This document shows positions 45,545-52,984 of a stretch of DNA of 64,000 nucleotides, in pieces. Both the position numbers and the translations under genes were made by a program. Where the stretch lies: assembly GCA_021323855.1 (NCBI GenBank), contig JAJPKE010000015.1:124001-188000 (forward strand), given 5' to 3'. Below the pieces are notes generated by a model. The model had not been told where the DNA came from and searched no databases. It worked only from the letters and a program-made list of their open reading frames with translations. Numbering within the stretch: position 1 is the first letter of the stretch; each line of letters starts with the position of its first letter. The stretch comes from Chloroflexota bacterium. Lineage in GTDB: Bacteria; Chloroflexota; Ktedonobacteria; Ktedonobacterales; JADMIN01.

Positions 45545-48448
45545 ATGGGCAGGAAGGGTTCGGGCACAGACTGGGGCGACAGCAGGGACAAGAGCGGCTC
45601 CCGCTCGCGAGGTCCCCAGGATAGTGGTATTCGTCGCAACGAGCAGCGCGGGCGCTCGCGCCTGAGCAACTCGCAGGTGGCTTCTGCTCTGCGTGAGGCG
45701 CAGCAGCTCCAGCAGGAGGGCCAGCTCTATGAAGCGGTGCAACTCTGCGAGGAGTTGATCGAGGGCGGTGTGGAACGCTCCGACGTGCGCTATTTTCTCG
45801 GCTGGCTCTACCAGGAATCCGACCGCTGGGATGAGGCGGCGGGACAATTCGAGTTGCTGCTCAACGACCCGGACTATGCGCTCTCCTGCTATTACGCGCT
45901 GGGCCAGTGCGCCCGCGCCCAGGGCAACATTGAGGAAGCTGCCCACTATTTCGACGAGGCGGTAGATCGCGTCAATCTCGACGCGCTTACCCGCGAAGAA
46001 TCCGACCAACTGCTACAACTCTGCCAGGAAGCCGCCGAAGCCCACCGCGAGATGAACGACCTGGAAGGTGCAGAGACGGTGTATACCGCGCTGCTCGGCT
46101 ATCTGCGCAGCCAGGGCTGGCAGGATCAGGTCGCTGAGATCGAGCAGATGATGCGCGAGACGCTCGGCACCAATCCACCGAAGAGGCCACGCCCCGCTGC
46201 GGCTGCCAACGCAGGCGCTAACGCAGGCGCGACACCACCGCGTCCGGCACGCCGTCCCGTTCAGCCAGCGACAGCCGCTCCCATGCAGGAGAGCGCGGTG
46301 GATGGCCTGGGCCAGTTCGATCCCTCGACGCCGCTGGGCCAGATGCAGCGACTCGGCATGTCCGGCTCGATTCCACCCATGCCCACCGTCAGCCCCGACT
46401 ATGCTGCCCCTGGTTTTGGCGCATTCAACGGCCCGCCAGCGGTGGGACTTGGCGCGATGGCCGGCGCCGCCGCCTATTATGGCGCGCCACCCTCGCCGCC
46501 CGGCACCGGCGACCAGCTTTCGCAACTGATCCAGGGCCTCAACGGTGGTATGGGCAGCGGGCGCCTGGGTCTGAACAATCTGCCGGAGCCGCAGCGCAGC
46601 CAGGTGGGGCAGGCGGTGCGCGACATCGAAAACTACGTCGCGCATGGCCTGCTGACGGCGGCCATCGAAGAATGTCTGCGCGTGATGGAGGTTGCGCCGC
46701 AGTATCTCGACGTTCACCTGATGCTGGGCGAAATCTATGTGCGCCAGGGCAAGATCGAGCAGGCCATCGCCAAGTATGCCGTGCTGATTGACACCTACAT
46801 GGTCAATGGCCGCATTGACGACGCCATCTCCACCTACCGGCGTATCCTGCAACTGGAACCGAACAACCTGACGTATCGCGTCAAGCTGATTGAACTCTTG
46901 AGCCGGCAGGGGCGCTCGGAGGAGGTGTTGAGCGAACGCATGCTCGCCGCCGACTCGTATCTGCGCCTGGGCTACGCCGACCGTGCCATCCAGGAATACG
47001 AGCAGGCGTTGCTGACCAGCCCCAACAATACGATGCTGCGGCTGAACTATGCTGGCGCGCTGATGAAAGCCGGGCGCGTCGCGCAGGCGGCCAGCGAATA
47101 TCAGCGTGTGCTGCAAGTTGAGCCGAACAATGTCAACGCGCTCAGCCACTGGCAAATCTCGCTGGCGCAGGGCATCAGTGTCTCGCCGGGGATGAGCATG
47201 CCCGGAATGGCGAGCATGCCGGGCGCTGGCTCTGCCACCAATCGTGTGGCGGCGCTGGAGGTGCTGGGGCGGCTGTTGCGTGTCATGCGCGCCGAGGGCA
47301 TGCGCGGCAACGAAGAAGTCATCAAAGATTATATCCAGGCGCTCGATACTGCTCCGGCGAATCCCGATCTGCGCTATGCGCTGGGGCAGGTGCAACTGGC
47401 CGCTGGCCATCAGCAGGAGGCCGTGAGTTGCTTCCAGCAGATCGCCGCTGTGCCAGGATTCGAGTTGCTCGGACGCTACGGCGCGGGGCAGGCGTTCCTG
47501 CTGAGCGGCGACGCGGCCAACGCGGCCAACGCCGTGCGCGAACTGGAAGAGGCGTCTTCCATCGTCAGGCGCACGCCGCCGGACCCGGCGCTCTGGGCGG
47601 CGCGTCCGCGTGGCGAGGGCGAAGATCACCTTGCGCCGGAGATGGAAGTCTCGATGCTGCTGGCCCGCGCCTATCAGCTCTCCGGGCAGGTGGCGCAGAT
47701 GCAGGCAACGCTCCAGAGCGCGCAGCAACAGCGCCCCTATAGCGATGAGGTGTATCAGGCGCTCGCCAGGATTTCTGCGCATCAGCCGGATCCGCAGCTT
47801 GCCTTGCAGGAATACGCGCAACTGGTGCGCCAGTATCGCAGCAACCATCAGCAAGAGAACGCCGTTGCCGTGCTGAAGGAGATGGCGCGTATCGCTCCCG
47901 ATGATCCGGCAGTGCATAGCGAGCTAGCGGATATCCATATTACGCGCGGCCTGCTCGATGAAGGCCTGGCGCAGTTACGCCAGTTGGCGGATATTCATAC
48001 GCGGCGCGGGCAACTCAAAGACGCCGCGACCGTCTATCAGCGCATGGCGGATATTGATTGGAGCAGCGGCGAACAGAGCGAGGCGCTGAACCTGCTACGG
48101 CAGGCGATCCAGCTTTCCACCGATGACATGTCGCTGCGCCAGCAATTCGTGCAGTACTGCCTGGAGACGGGCAAAGGGGCGGAGGCGACGGAGCAGCAGA
48201 CCGTTATCGCGCGCTACTACTTCGCCAGCCGCCAGACGAAAGAAGCGGTGGCTGCGCTTCAGCAACTCATCGGCATGGACCCGCACAACTATGAGGCGTA
48301 TGATCTGCTTGGCCAGACATATTACTCCGTCGGCGAATACGAGCAGGCGGCGCGCGTGTATCGCAATCTCGCCAAAGTGGATCCCAACAGCGCAATGGCT
48401 CGTGCACGCTTGCAAGAGTTGCAGGCCGTGCGTGCGCAGATGCGGTGA
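45545..48448 (+). CDS. Large tetratricopeptide repeat protein
   Basis: The 967-residue protein is built from TPR-like helix pairs in three blocks: about residues 35-200, 345-555 and 580-967. Typical units are YLDVHLMLGEIYVRQGKIEQAIAKYAVLI, DRAIQEYEQALLTSPNNTMLRLNYAGALMKAGRVAQA and NYEAYDLLGQTYYSVGEYEQAARVYRNLAKVDPNS. They are interrupted by a Pro/Ala/Gly-rich spacer (about 215-330). There is no signal peptide or membrane helix, so it should be a cytosolic scaffold. GGGAG lies 6 nt before the ATG. A long antisense frame inside is a coding shadow. The binding partners are unknown. Confidence 0.85.
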   Translation: MGRKGSGTDWGDSRDKSGSRSRGPQDSGIRRNEQRGRSRLSNSQVASALREAQQLQQEGQLYEAVQLCEELIEGGVERSDVRYFLGWLYQESDRWDEAAGQFELLLNDPDYALSCYYALGQCARAQGNIEEAAHYFDEAVDRVNLDALTREESDQLLQLCQEAAEAHREMNDLEGAETVYTALLGYLRSQGWQDQVAEIEQMMRETLGTNPPKRPRPAAAANAGANAGATPPRPARRPVQPATAAPMQESAVDGLGQFDPSTPLGQMQRLGMSGSIPPMPTVSPDYAAPGFGAFNGPPAVGLGAMAGAAAYYGAPPSPPGTGDQLSQLIQGLNGGMGSGRLGLNNLPEPQRSQVGQAVRDIENYVAHGLLTAAIEECLRVMEVAPQYLDVHLMLGEIYVRQGKIEQAIAKYAVLIDTYMVNGRIDDAISTYRRILQLEPNNLTYRVKLIELLSRQGRSEEVLSERMLAADSYLRLGYADRAIQEYEQALLTSPNNTMLRLNYAGALMKAGRVAQAASEYQRVLQVEPNNVNALSHWQISLAQGISVSPGMSMPGMASMPGAGSATNRVAALEVLGRLLRVMRAEGMRGNEEVIKDYIQALDTAPANPDLRYALGQVQLAAGHQQEAVSCFQQIAAVPGFELLGRYGAGQAFLLSGDAANAANAVRELEEASSIVRRTPPDPALWAARPRGEGEDHLAPEMEVSMLLARAYQLSGQVAQMQATLQSAQQQRPYSDEVYQALARISAHQPDPQLALQEYAQLVRQYRSNHQQENAVAVLKEMARIAPDDPAVHSELADIHITRGLLDEGLAQLRQLADIHTRRGQLKDAATVYQRMADIDWSSGEQSEALNLLRQAIQLSTDDMSLRQQFVQYCLETGKGAEATEQQTVIARYYFASRQTKEAVAALQQLIGMDPHNYEAYDLLGQTYYSVGEYEQAARVYRNLAKVDPNSAMARARLQELQAVRAQMR

Positions 48449-48488
48449 GACCTCACCCCCTACCCCCTCTCCCATAAGGAGAGGGGCC
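48449..48488. repeat. Intergenic repeat, copy 6, directly behind the TPR gene
   Basis: GACCTCACCCCCTACC begins at the base after the TPR stop codon, followed by the hairpin CCCCTCTCC-CATAA-GGAGAGGGG. With copy 7, 80 bp away in opposite orientation, it forms a large inverted pair. Confidence 0.75.
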
Positions 48489-48752
48489 GTTGGCGATGGC
48501 GTATCGCTGATGGTGTACCGTTCCTCGTGCGCAGTGCCTTGCCCTCGTCACAATGCCTCGCCGCACGTTCCCCTCTCCTTATGGGAGAGGGGTGGCCGCA
48601 GGCCGGGGTGAGGTCAAGCTACCACCATTCCGGCATAATTTGCTATAAAAGGATTTGGGGCAGTGGCATGAGTACCGCTGCTATTGTCTGTTTTCTGTTG
48701 TTTATCCCTCAGCTAAGCTATCAGTAACTCTCTCTATGGAAGCGGCACAGCT
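48489..48752. other. Intergenic region before selB
   Basis: The 264 bp contain repeat copy 7 at 48570-48615 and otherwise no gene. TATAAA near 48645 could be the -10 box for selB, but the -35 box is not clear. Confidence 0.4.
48570..48615. repeat. Intergenic repeat, copy 7, inverted relative to copy 6
   Basis: The hairpin CCCCTCTCC-TTAT-GGGAGAGGGG is followed by GGCCGCAGGCCGGGGTGAGG, the reverse complement of the copy 1 flank. The opposite orientation to copy 6 makes a MITE-like inverted pair. Confidence 0.75.
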
Positions 48753-50729
48753 ATGAGTTGCATCGGCACGGCAGGCCATGTGGACCACGGCAAATCCACT
48801 CTCGTGACCGCGCTCACCGGCATTGACCCGGATCGTCTGGCCGAGGAGAAGGCGCGCGGCATGACGATTGAATTGGGCTTTGCCTGGCTGACGCTGCCCA
48901 GCGGACGCGAGGCCAGCATTGTTGATGTGCCTGGGCACGAGAGCTTCATCAAGCACATGCTGGCGGGCGTTGGCGGCATAGATGTCGCGCTGCTGGTGGT
49001 GGCCGCCGATGAGGGTGTGATGCCGCAGACCATCGAGCACCTGGCGATTCTCGATCTCTTGCGTGTTCGCAGCGGCGTCGTCGCGCTGACCAAGAGCGAC
49101 CTGGTGGATGACGAGTGGCGCGAGTTGGTGTGCGAGGAGGTGGCCGAGCGGCTCAAGCCGACGACGCTGGCTGGCGCGCCGATCATCCCCTGCTCCGCCA
49201 TCACCGGCGCTGGCCTGCCGGAACTGCTGGCGGCGCTGGATGCCGCGTTGGATGCGCACCCAGGCAGGATTGATAGCGGTCGCCCGCGCCTGCCGGTAGA
49301 TCGCGTCTTCACCATCACCGGCTTCGGCACGGTCGTCACCGGCACGCTTCAGGACGGCAGGTTGCACACCGGTCAGGAGGTGCAACTCTATCCGGGCGAG
49401 CAGCGCGCGCGTATCCGTGGTTTGCAGGCGCACAAACATGCCGTCGAGGAGGGCGTGCCGGGCGGACGGCTGGCGGTGAATCTTGCCGGTGTGGCGAAGA
49501 GCGATATCGCGCGTGGCGACGTGTTGGCGTTGCCAGGGACGCTTCAGCCAAGTATCGCGCTGGATGTCTCGCTGGAAGTGATTGCTGGCGCGGCGCGGCC
49601 CATCCAGCATAATGATGAACTCGATGTCTATGTTGGCGCCGCCGAGGTGCCTGCGCGGGTGATCTTGCTCGACGCCGATGAACTAGCGCCCGGAGCGAAT
49701 GGCTGGGCGCAATTGCGGCTGCGGCGACCGTTGGCGCTCATGCGTGGCGACCGCTTCATTCTGCGTGTTCCCTCGCCAAGTATGACGGTTGGCGGCGGCG
49801 TAGTGCTGGACCCGGTGGCGCGGCGGCATCGTCGCCATGATCCCGCTGTGCTGGCGCGGCTGGCGCTACTGGCGCGCGGCGACCCCGAAGAACTGGTGCT
49901 GGCGGCGCTCCAATCTGACCAGCGCGTGCGCAAGGGGAAACGCGAACGCGATGCTGAAAGTGCCAATTACGGCGGCTACGGCGGACGTGAGCCGCAGGAG
50001 ATCGCGCGGGTGACTGGGCTGGCCGAAGTCGCGGTACAGGCGGCGCTGGCGGCGCTGGAAGCGCAGGAAGCGGTGACGCGGGTGGGCGCATATGTCTACG
50101 CCACGCCCGCATGGCAGCGATTGCAGGCCGATGCCGCGCGACTGCTGGCGGCGTATCACCGGCGGTATCCGCTGCGGGCGGGCATGCCGCGCGAGGAGTG
50201 GCGCACGCGACTGGAACTTACGCCACGCGAGGCCGGCGAGGTCATTTCGGTGCTGGCGGCGAACGGCGTTCTGGTGGAGACGGCGGCTGGCGCTGGTGGC
50301 GGGCATGGCGGCGCGTTCGTGAAGCTGCCAGAGCATACGCCGCGCATGACGCCGCAGCAGGAGCAGGCCACGGCGGCGCTGCTTGAACGTTTCCGGCGCG
50401 ATCCCTTCAATCCGCCGACCCGCCCGGAGGTGGAGGATGCGCTTGGCGGCGAGCTGACGGCGGCGCTACTGGAACGCGGTACATTGGTGCGTGTGAGCGA
50501 GACGATTCTGCTGGACCGCGATGCCTATGCGGAGGCGCTGCGGCGTCTGGTAACGCATCTGCGCGCGCATGGGACGATCACCGTGGCGGAGGCGCGCGAT
50601 CTGCTGGGCACGACGCGCAAATATATGCTGGCGATCCTGGAACACTGCGACGAAAAGCGCATCACGCGCCGCCTCGGCGACGACCGCGTACTCGGCCCCA
50701 ACGCGCCTACCCTCACTGATATGGAATAG
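48753..50729 (+). CDS. selB: Selenocysteine-specific elongation factor SelB
   Basis: The 658-residue GTPase has G1 GHVDHGKST near residue 8, the G3 motif DVPGHESF and G4 TKSD. Beta-barrel domains follow the G domain. The C-terminal winged helices include the SelB-typical ARDLLGTTRKYMLAILEHCDEKRITRRLGDDRVLGP. SelB delivers Sec-tRNA(Sec) to UGA codons using the SECIS hairpin. No selA, selD or tRNA-Sec is in the window and I found no obvious in-frame UGA here. The ribosome-binding site is GGAAG, 10 nt upstream. Length and domain order are normal. Confidence 0.93.
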   Translation: MSCIGTAGHVDHGKSTLVTALTGIDPDRLAEEKARGMTIELGFAWLTLPSGREASIVDVPGHESFIKHMLAGVGGIDVALLVVAADEGVMPQTIEHLAILDLLRVRSGVVALTKSDLVDDEWRELVCEEVAERLKPTTLAGAPIIPCSAITGAGLPELLAALDAALDAHPGRIDSGRPRLPVDRVFTITGFGTVVTGTLQDGRLHTGQEVQLYPGEQRARIRGLQAHKHAVEEGVPGGRLAVNLAGVAKSDIARGDVLALPGTLQPSIALDVSLEVIAGAARPIQHNDELDVYVGAAEVPARVILLDADELAPGANGWAQLRLRRPLALMRGDRFILRVPSPSMTVGGGVVLDPVARRHRRHDPAVLARLALLARGDPEELVLAALQSDQRVRKGKRERDAESANYGGYGGREPQEIARVTGLAEVAVQAALAALEAQEAVTRVGAYVYATPAWQRLQADAARLLAAYHRRYPLRAGMPREEWRTRLELTPREAGEVISVLAANGVLVETAAGAGGGHGGAFVKLPEHTPRMTPQQEQATAALLERFRRDPFNPPTRPEVEDALGGELTAALLERGTLVRVSETILLDRDAYAEALRRLVTHLRAHGTITVAEARDLLGTTRKYMLAILEHCDEKRITRRLGDDRVLGPNAPTLTDME

Positions 50730-50845
50730 ACGGAACGCAGCGAATAAAGCGAACTTCTACGGAAATGGCAGCGGGTGGTTGACATGATGGCTGCTGCTGT
50801 GGTACGATTGTGCGTGCCGCGCCGGGAAGCTTTCCGGCGCTCCCT

Positions 50846-50919
50846 GGACCCGTAGTGTAGCGGCCTAACACGCTGGCCTGTCACGCCAGAGACCGCGGGT
50901 TCGAATCCCGTCGGGTCCG
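50846..50919 (+). tRNA. tRNA-Asp (anticodon GUC)
   Basis: The acceptor GGACCCG pairs with CGGGTCC (G discriminator), with no encoded CCA. The D stem is GTGT/ACAC. The anticodon stem CTGGC/GCCAG carries the loop CTGTCAC, hence GUC. The T arm is CGGG-TTCGAAT-CCCG. It is followed about 75 bp later by an intrinsic terminator lying within the convergent gene. Confidence 0.95.
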
Positions 50920-50961
50920 CTGGAAACGGGAGCCGTGACAAACTAGCGCCTCACAAAATCG

Positions 50962-51201
50962 CTAAGCGTCATCTCCTTTCTTCCCTTCTGGAGAGCCACC
51001 CTTTCGAGGGTGGTTTTCTGCTATGCGCCAGATCGCCATATGCGAGACTCCAAAATGCTCGGCGACTTGGCGCATCGTTTTGCCCTCGGTCAACAGACGC
51101 CGCACAGCCTCACGATCAGCGGGAGAGAGCTTGAATTGGTCAGGCTGTGGCTGCACCTCAGTACGTTCCAGTTTGCTGTATTCAACCTTGCTTGTGGTCA
51201 T
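50962..51201 (-). CDS. Small free-standing helix-turn-helix protein
   Basis: The 79-residue product has one HTH (LSPADREAVRRLLTEGKTMRQVAEHFGVSHMAIWRIAEN) resembling the C-terminal HTH of resolvases and invertases, but with no catalytic domain. The polar N-terminus (MTTSKVEYSKLERTEVQPQPDQ) and basic C-terminus (PRKGGSPEGKKGDDA) look intact. It may be a small DNA-binding protein rather than a remnant. A plus-strand terminator for the tRNA overlaps its 3' end. Confidence 0.65.
   Translation of the reverse strand: MTTSKVEYSKLERTEVQPQPDQFKLSPADREAVRRLLTEGKTMRQVAEHFGVSHMAIWRIAENHPRKGGSPEGKKGDDA
50996..51017 (+). terminator. Intrinsic terminator for the tRNA-Asp transcript inside the convergent HTH gene
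   Basis: The stem CCACCCT (50996-51002) and AGGGTGG (51007-51013) closes a UUCG tetraloop, followed by TTTT (51014-51017). It lies inside the 3' end of the minus-strand HTH gene. Confidence 0.75.
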
Positions 51202-51515
51202 CGCTGTGCCCTACCACAGCCGGACAGATGAGCCGTTATTCTACGTCGCCACCGCCCAAATCGGCGACGGCGCTCTTCGCGGGAGCGTTCAACCAGCCGG
51301 GCTGGGGGTTCCTGCAAAAGCCACAGATTAGTGGCATAGACAATCAGGTGTTGCCGTTGCTTCATGCAACCGGCGACGATGGGCAAAACACACGCTTTAG
51401 CTGAATATGGTGAGTGAGGCACGCCCATACAGCGCAATCAGCTGGCTAACACCCGATGGTGTCGCTTGCTCAGGGTGAGCCGTATCAATGAGGCATACCA
51501 AGTATGTTGTAGGTG
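51202..51515. other. Intergenic stretch without a supported gene
   Basis: I see no start with a ribosome-binding site, no RNA gene and no repeat in these 314 bp. The short open frames here run into low-complexity or out-of-frame readings. Confidence 0.4.
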
Positions 51516-51926
51516 TCACTGTCCAGGAGCCGGTTCCCACAACTCGATACAATTCCCCTCTGGATCCACAATCCAGGCAAAGCGCCCTTCATCGCTCTCC
51601 TGGCGCCGGTCAACGATCTGCACGCCTTCACTTCGTAGTTGCTCCAACAGTGCATCGAGATCAGCAACACGATAATTGATCATAAACGGGGCGTTGCCCG
51701 GCTCAAAATAAGCAGTATCGTGCGGAAACAGCGCCCACACCGTCAGCCCAGATGCCGCATCTTGTCCTGATTCTGATGACTCCGTGCCATTCCAACGAAA
51801 CACGGCATAGTGCCCATCACCTACCTGGATATCGAGGTGGTCTCGATACCAGGCGGATAAGGTAGCAATATCGCGTGCTTTGAAGAAAATGCCGCCAATG
51901 CCGGTGACTCGTTTCGTATCAGTCAT
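51516..51926 (-). CDS. Glyoxalase/bleomycin resistance fold (VOC) protein
   Basis: The 136-residue protein has the vicinal oxygen chelate pattern: GIGGIFFKARDIATLSAWYRDHLDIQV at the start and the second half INYRVADLDALLEQLRSEGVQIV ... RFAWIVDPEGNCIELWEP. The last Glu is a conserved metal ligand position. The family includes glyoxalases, dioxygenases and resistance proteins, so the activity is open. The ATG at 51926 follows GGGAGG with 8-nt spacing; the 35-codon longer reading was dropped. It is divergent from a membrane protein gene. Confidence 0.85.
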   Translation of the reverse strand: MTDTKRVTGIGGIFFKARDIATLSAWYRDHLDIQVGDGHYAVFRWNGTESSESGQDAASGLTVWALFPHDTAYFEPGNAPFMINYRVADLDALLEQLRSEGVQIVDRRQESDEGRFAWIVDPEGNCIELWEPAPGQ

Positions 51927-52272
51927 GCTGTGCGCCTCCCACTCGTCTTGAATGAATGTGCTAGCCTTAATGGCTTCAATACCGTTCTCATGGCTAATCT
52001 CCAAGCGCCTATCTGAAATGGAAAGTGGCATGACAAGTGGGTGGTTCCTAATCGGTCGTTGGTGTCTTCATTGACGCTGACATCAGTGCTTGTTATTTCC
52101 CTGTCTGCGCTGGCATTGACATATTCCCCCAGGTTGCCGAGGATTATTAATAGCTATCAGGTGCTGCATCTGATATACTGCTGAGGGGCTGCGTTTCGCG
52201 CCGCTGGAGCGGTGGCCCGTGCCCGATGCTGAGTGGATGGTACAGGGCAGTTGCAGCGGGAGGCTTGGGGAA
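51927..52272. other. Divergent intergenic region without a supported gene
   Basis: The 346 bp hold the leaders of the VOC-type and membrane protein genes. A possible longer start of the latter (GTG at 52219) falls inside it. No RNA gene or repeat was found. Confidence 0.4.
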
Positions 52273-52926
52273 GTGGGACAGTTTACGCCATTCATCATCA
52301 TTCTGGCGATCCTGCTGCTGATTCCGGCAATCATCCTCCTCGGCCATCGCCGCCCGCACGGCAGCATCGTTCTCAGTAGTGGCGCTGCCATCGTCGTCTT
52401 TGCCGTGTTCTGGCTGCTCGGTGGCACCGTCGGGCTGTACGAAGGCAGTACCAGCGCTGATATGGTGAAAGTCTACATCATCCAGTTCTTGCTTTTGGGC
52501 GGATTGGTGCTGCTCATCGCCTCCTGGACGCTCTCCCTCAATGCAGCCGCCCAGGCAAGACGCTGGCTCTGGCAAGCGTTACTGGTGCTCGCAGGATTGA
52601 TTACGTTTTGCATGGTCCTCTTGCTCATCTTCATCCCGCCGTGGCAGATGCCATGCTTCTTCATGCAAAACTCCACACCTGACTCGACGAATGTTCTTGA
52701 CCCTGGCGCCGTCCCCGTTTGCCAGCCGGTCAATCCGCTCATACCAATACTCATCATTGCCGGCTATTTCGTTGGTCCCGTTGCGGCGCTGCTCTCTGCC
52801 GTGCGCCCATCGCTCCTCGCCCGGCGCACGCTAGGCTTCTCTCACGCGCACCAGTTGCCCGAAGGTCTCACTGTCTCACGCCTGGGCGCAGCAGATGAAC
52901 CCACTATCGAATCTGATCTCCCCTGA
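52273..52926 (+). CDS. Membrane protein of unknown function
   Basis: The 217-residue reading starts at the GTG at 52273, preceded by GGGAGG about 9 nt upstream. It has five or six hydrophobic helices (TPFIIILAILLLIPAIILL, IVLSSGAAIVVFAVFWLLGG, FLLLGGLVLLIASWTLSL, ALLVLAGLITFCMVLLLIFI, LIPILIIAGYFVGPVAALLSA). An exposed loop has two Cys (MPCFFMQNSTPDST and VPVCQPV) that could form a disulphide. A longer reading begins at a GTG at 52219. No family is recognised. Its stop codon falls in the first unit of the 30-bp palindrome. Confidence 0.65.
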   Translation: MGQFTPFIIILAILLLIPAIILLGHRRPHGSIVLSSGAAIVVFAVFWLLGGTVGLYEGSTSADMVKVYIIQFLLLGGLVLLIASWTLSLNAAAQARRWLWQALLVLAGLITFCMVLLLIFIPPWQMPCFFMQNSTPDSTNVLDPGAVPVCQPVNPLIPILIIAGYFVGPVAALLSAVRPSLLARRTLGFSHAHQLPEGLTVSRLGAADEPTIESDLP

Positions 52927-52953
52927 TATCAGGCTGATATCAGCCTGATATCA
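52924..52953. terminator. Perfect 30-bp palindrome between convergent genes, likely bidirectional terminator
   Basis: Three TGATATCA palindromes (52924-52931, 52935-52942, 52946-52953) with spacers GGC and GCC make one perfectly self-complementary 30-bp block. The unit spacing is 11 bp. It lies between the convergent genes ending at 52926 and 52985 and can fold as a hairpin on either strand. No T tract follows, so a DNA-binding site is the alternative. Confidence 0.5.
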
Positions 52954-52984
52954 ATCAACTGGAAGCAGTGGCGCGCAGTGATGC

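Noticed and set aside
46013..47917. Minus-strand open frame of about 634 codons opposite the TPR gene
   Set aside because: The plus-strand frame has TPR motifs throughout; the antisense frame is a GC-codon artefact rich in His and Arg.
52147..52575. Minus-strand open frame opposite the membrane protein at 52273
   Set aside because: It is Asp/Gln/His-rich, the usual antisense image of hydrophobic helices, and lacks a start signal.
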